A stretch of DNA of 64,000 nt from Sphingomonadaceae bacterium (GTDB lineage: Bacteria; Pseudomonadota; Alphaproteobacteria; Sphingomonadales; Sphingomonadaceae), in assembly GCA_947463325.1 (NCBI GenBank), contig CANHQT010000006.1, positions 1-64,000 on the forward strand, in the 5' to 3' direction. Every line of letters begins with the position of its first letter. The first letter of the stretch is position 1. Made by a program: the position numbers and the translations under genes. The notes under the pieces were generated by a model. It was not told the DNA's origin, did not search any database, and saw only the letters and a program-made list of their open reading frames with translations. Of the stretch, positions 61,766 to 64,000 are shown one piece after another.

Positions 61766-64000
<2,235 letters not shown>

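Overview
The window is chromosomal DNA from an alphaproteobacterium, most likely a member of the Sphingomonadales. The evidence is the high G+C and dense packing of genes with 1-4 bp start/stop overlaps, the hemC/tsaD divergent pair, serC-serA-hisZ near purA, alphaproteobacterial families (DUF2093, HIG1-domain protein, extensin-like lipoprotein, membrane-anchored cytochrome c beside pheA), a CYP153-type P450, and a large TonB-dependent receptor of the type abundant in sphingomonads. It is mostly housekeeping sequence. I saw no rRNA, tRNA, CRISPR array, phage genes, transposase or integrase.

Layout, left to right. 1-7.1 kb: hemC (cut by the edge), tsaD-gpsA-flippase, a PfkB sugar/adenosine kinase, an EI24 membrane protein with a small exported protein, and queG. 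7.1-11.2 kb: a NatAB-like ABC exporter, a CYP153 P450 and a Tat-exported MsrB. 11.2-17.7 kb: purA, hisZ, serA and serC on the minus strand, with an alpha/beta hydrolase on the other strand between hisZ and purA. serC has a structured leader whose last hairpin covers its ribosome-binding site, and a palindromic repeat lies between serC and serA. 17.8-27.3 kb: extensin-like lipoprotein, LOG-family protein, cytochrome c, pheA, polA, thrS, a DUF305 lipoprotein and infC, which probably starts at a rare ATA codon. 27.3-34.8 kb: msrA with a 42-residue upstream ORF, aspartate aminotransferase, a pabB-pabC fusion, a small exported protein, and glutaryl-CoA dehydrogenase + CoA-transferase followed by an Rrf2 regulator. 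34.8-40.7 kb: a two-gene ABC importer with a permease/binding-protein fusion, an HNH protein, gluQ, a HIG1 protein, a B12 adenosyltransferase and a DUF1176 protein.

40.7-45.3 kb: a 3-hydroxyacyl-CoA dehydrogenase, a MerR regulator overlapping its likely target (an SMR efflux pump), a divergent epoxide hydrolase and a nucleoside transporter. 45.6-49.1 kb: a tightly overlapped operon of queuosine-precursor transporter, argB, yggT, folD and marC. 49.1-55.8 kb: an OmpA lipoprotein, a CBS/CorC membrane protein, a membrane-anchored helix-hairpin-helix protein, purD and xseA (divergent, with touching start codons), DUF2093 and an M23 lipoprotein. 55.9-61.7 kb: a TonB-dependent receptor, a sulfotransferase-like protein, a TPR-aspartyl/asparaginyl hydroxylase and a small exported protein. 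The window ends inside clpB.

The best candidate for an undescribed system is the 55.9-61.7 kb group: an outer-membrane receptor beside two putative modifying enzymes. The MerR/SMR/epoxide-hydrolase module, the serC leader and the infC start are the best regulatory findings. Functions are assigned from motifs and remembered family features only; no searches were run.
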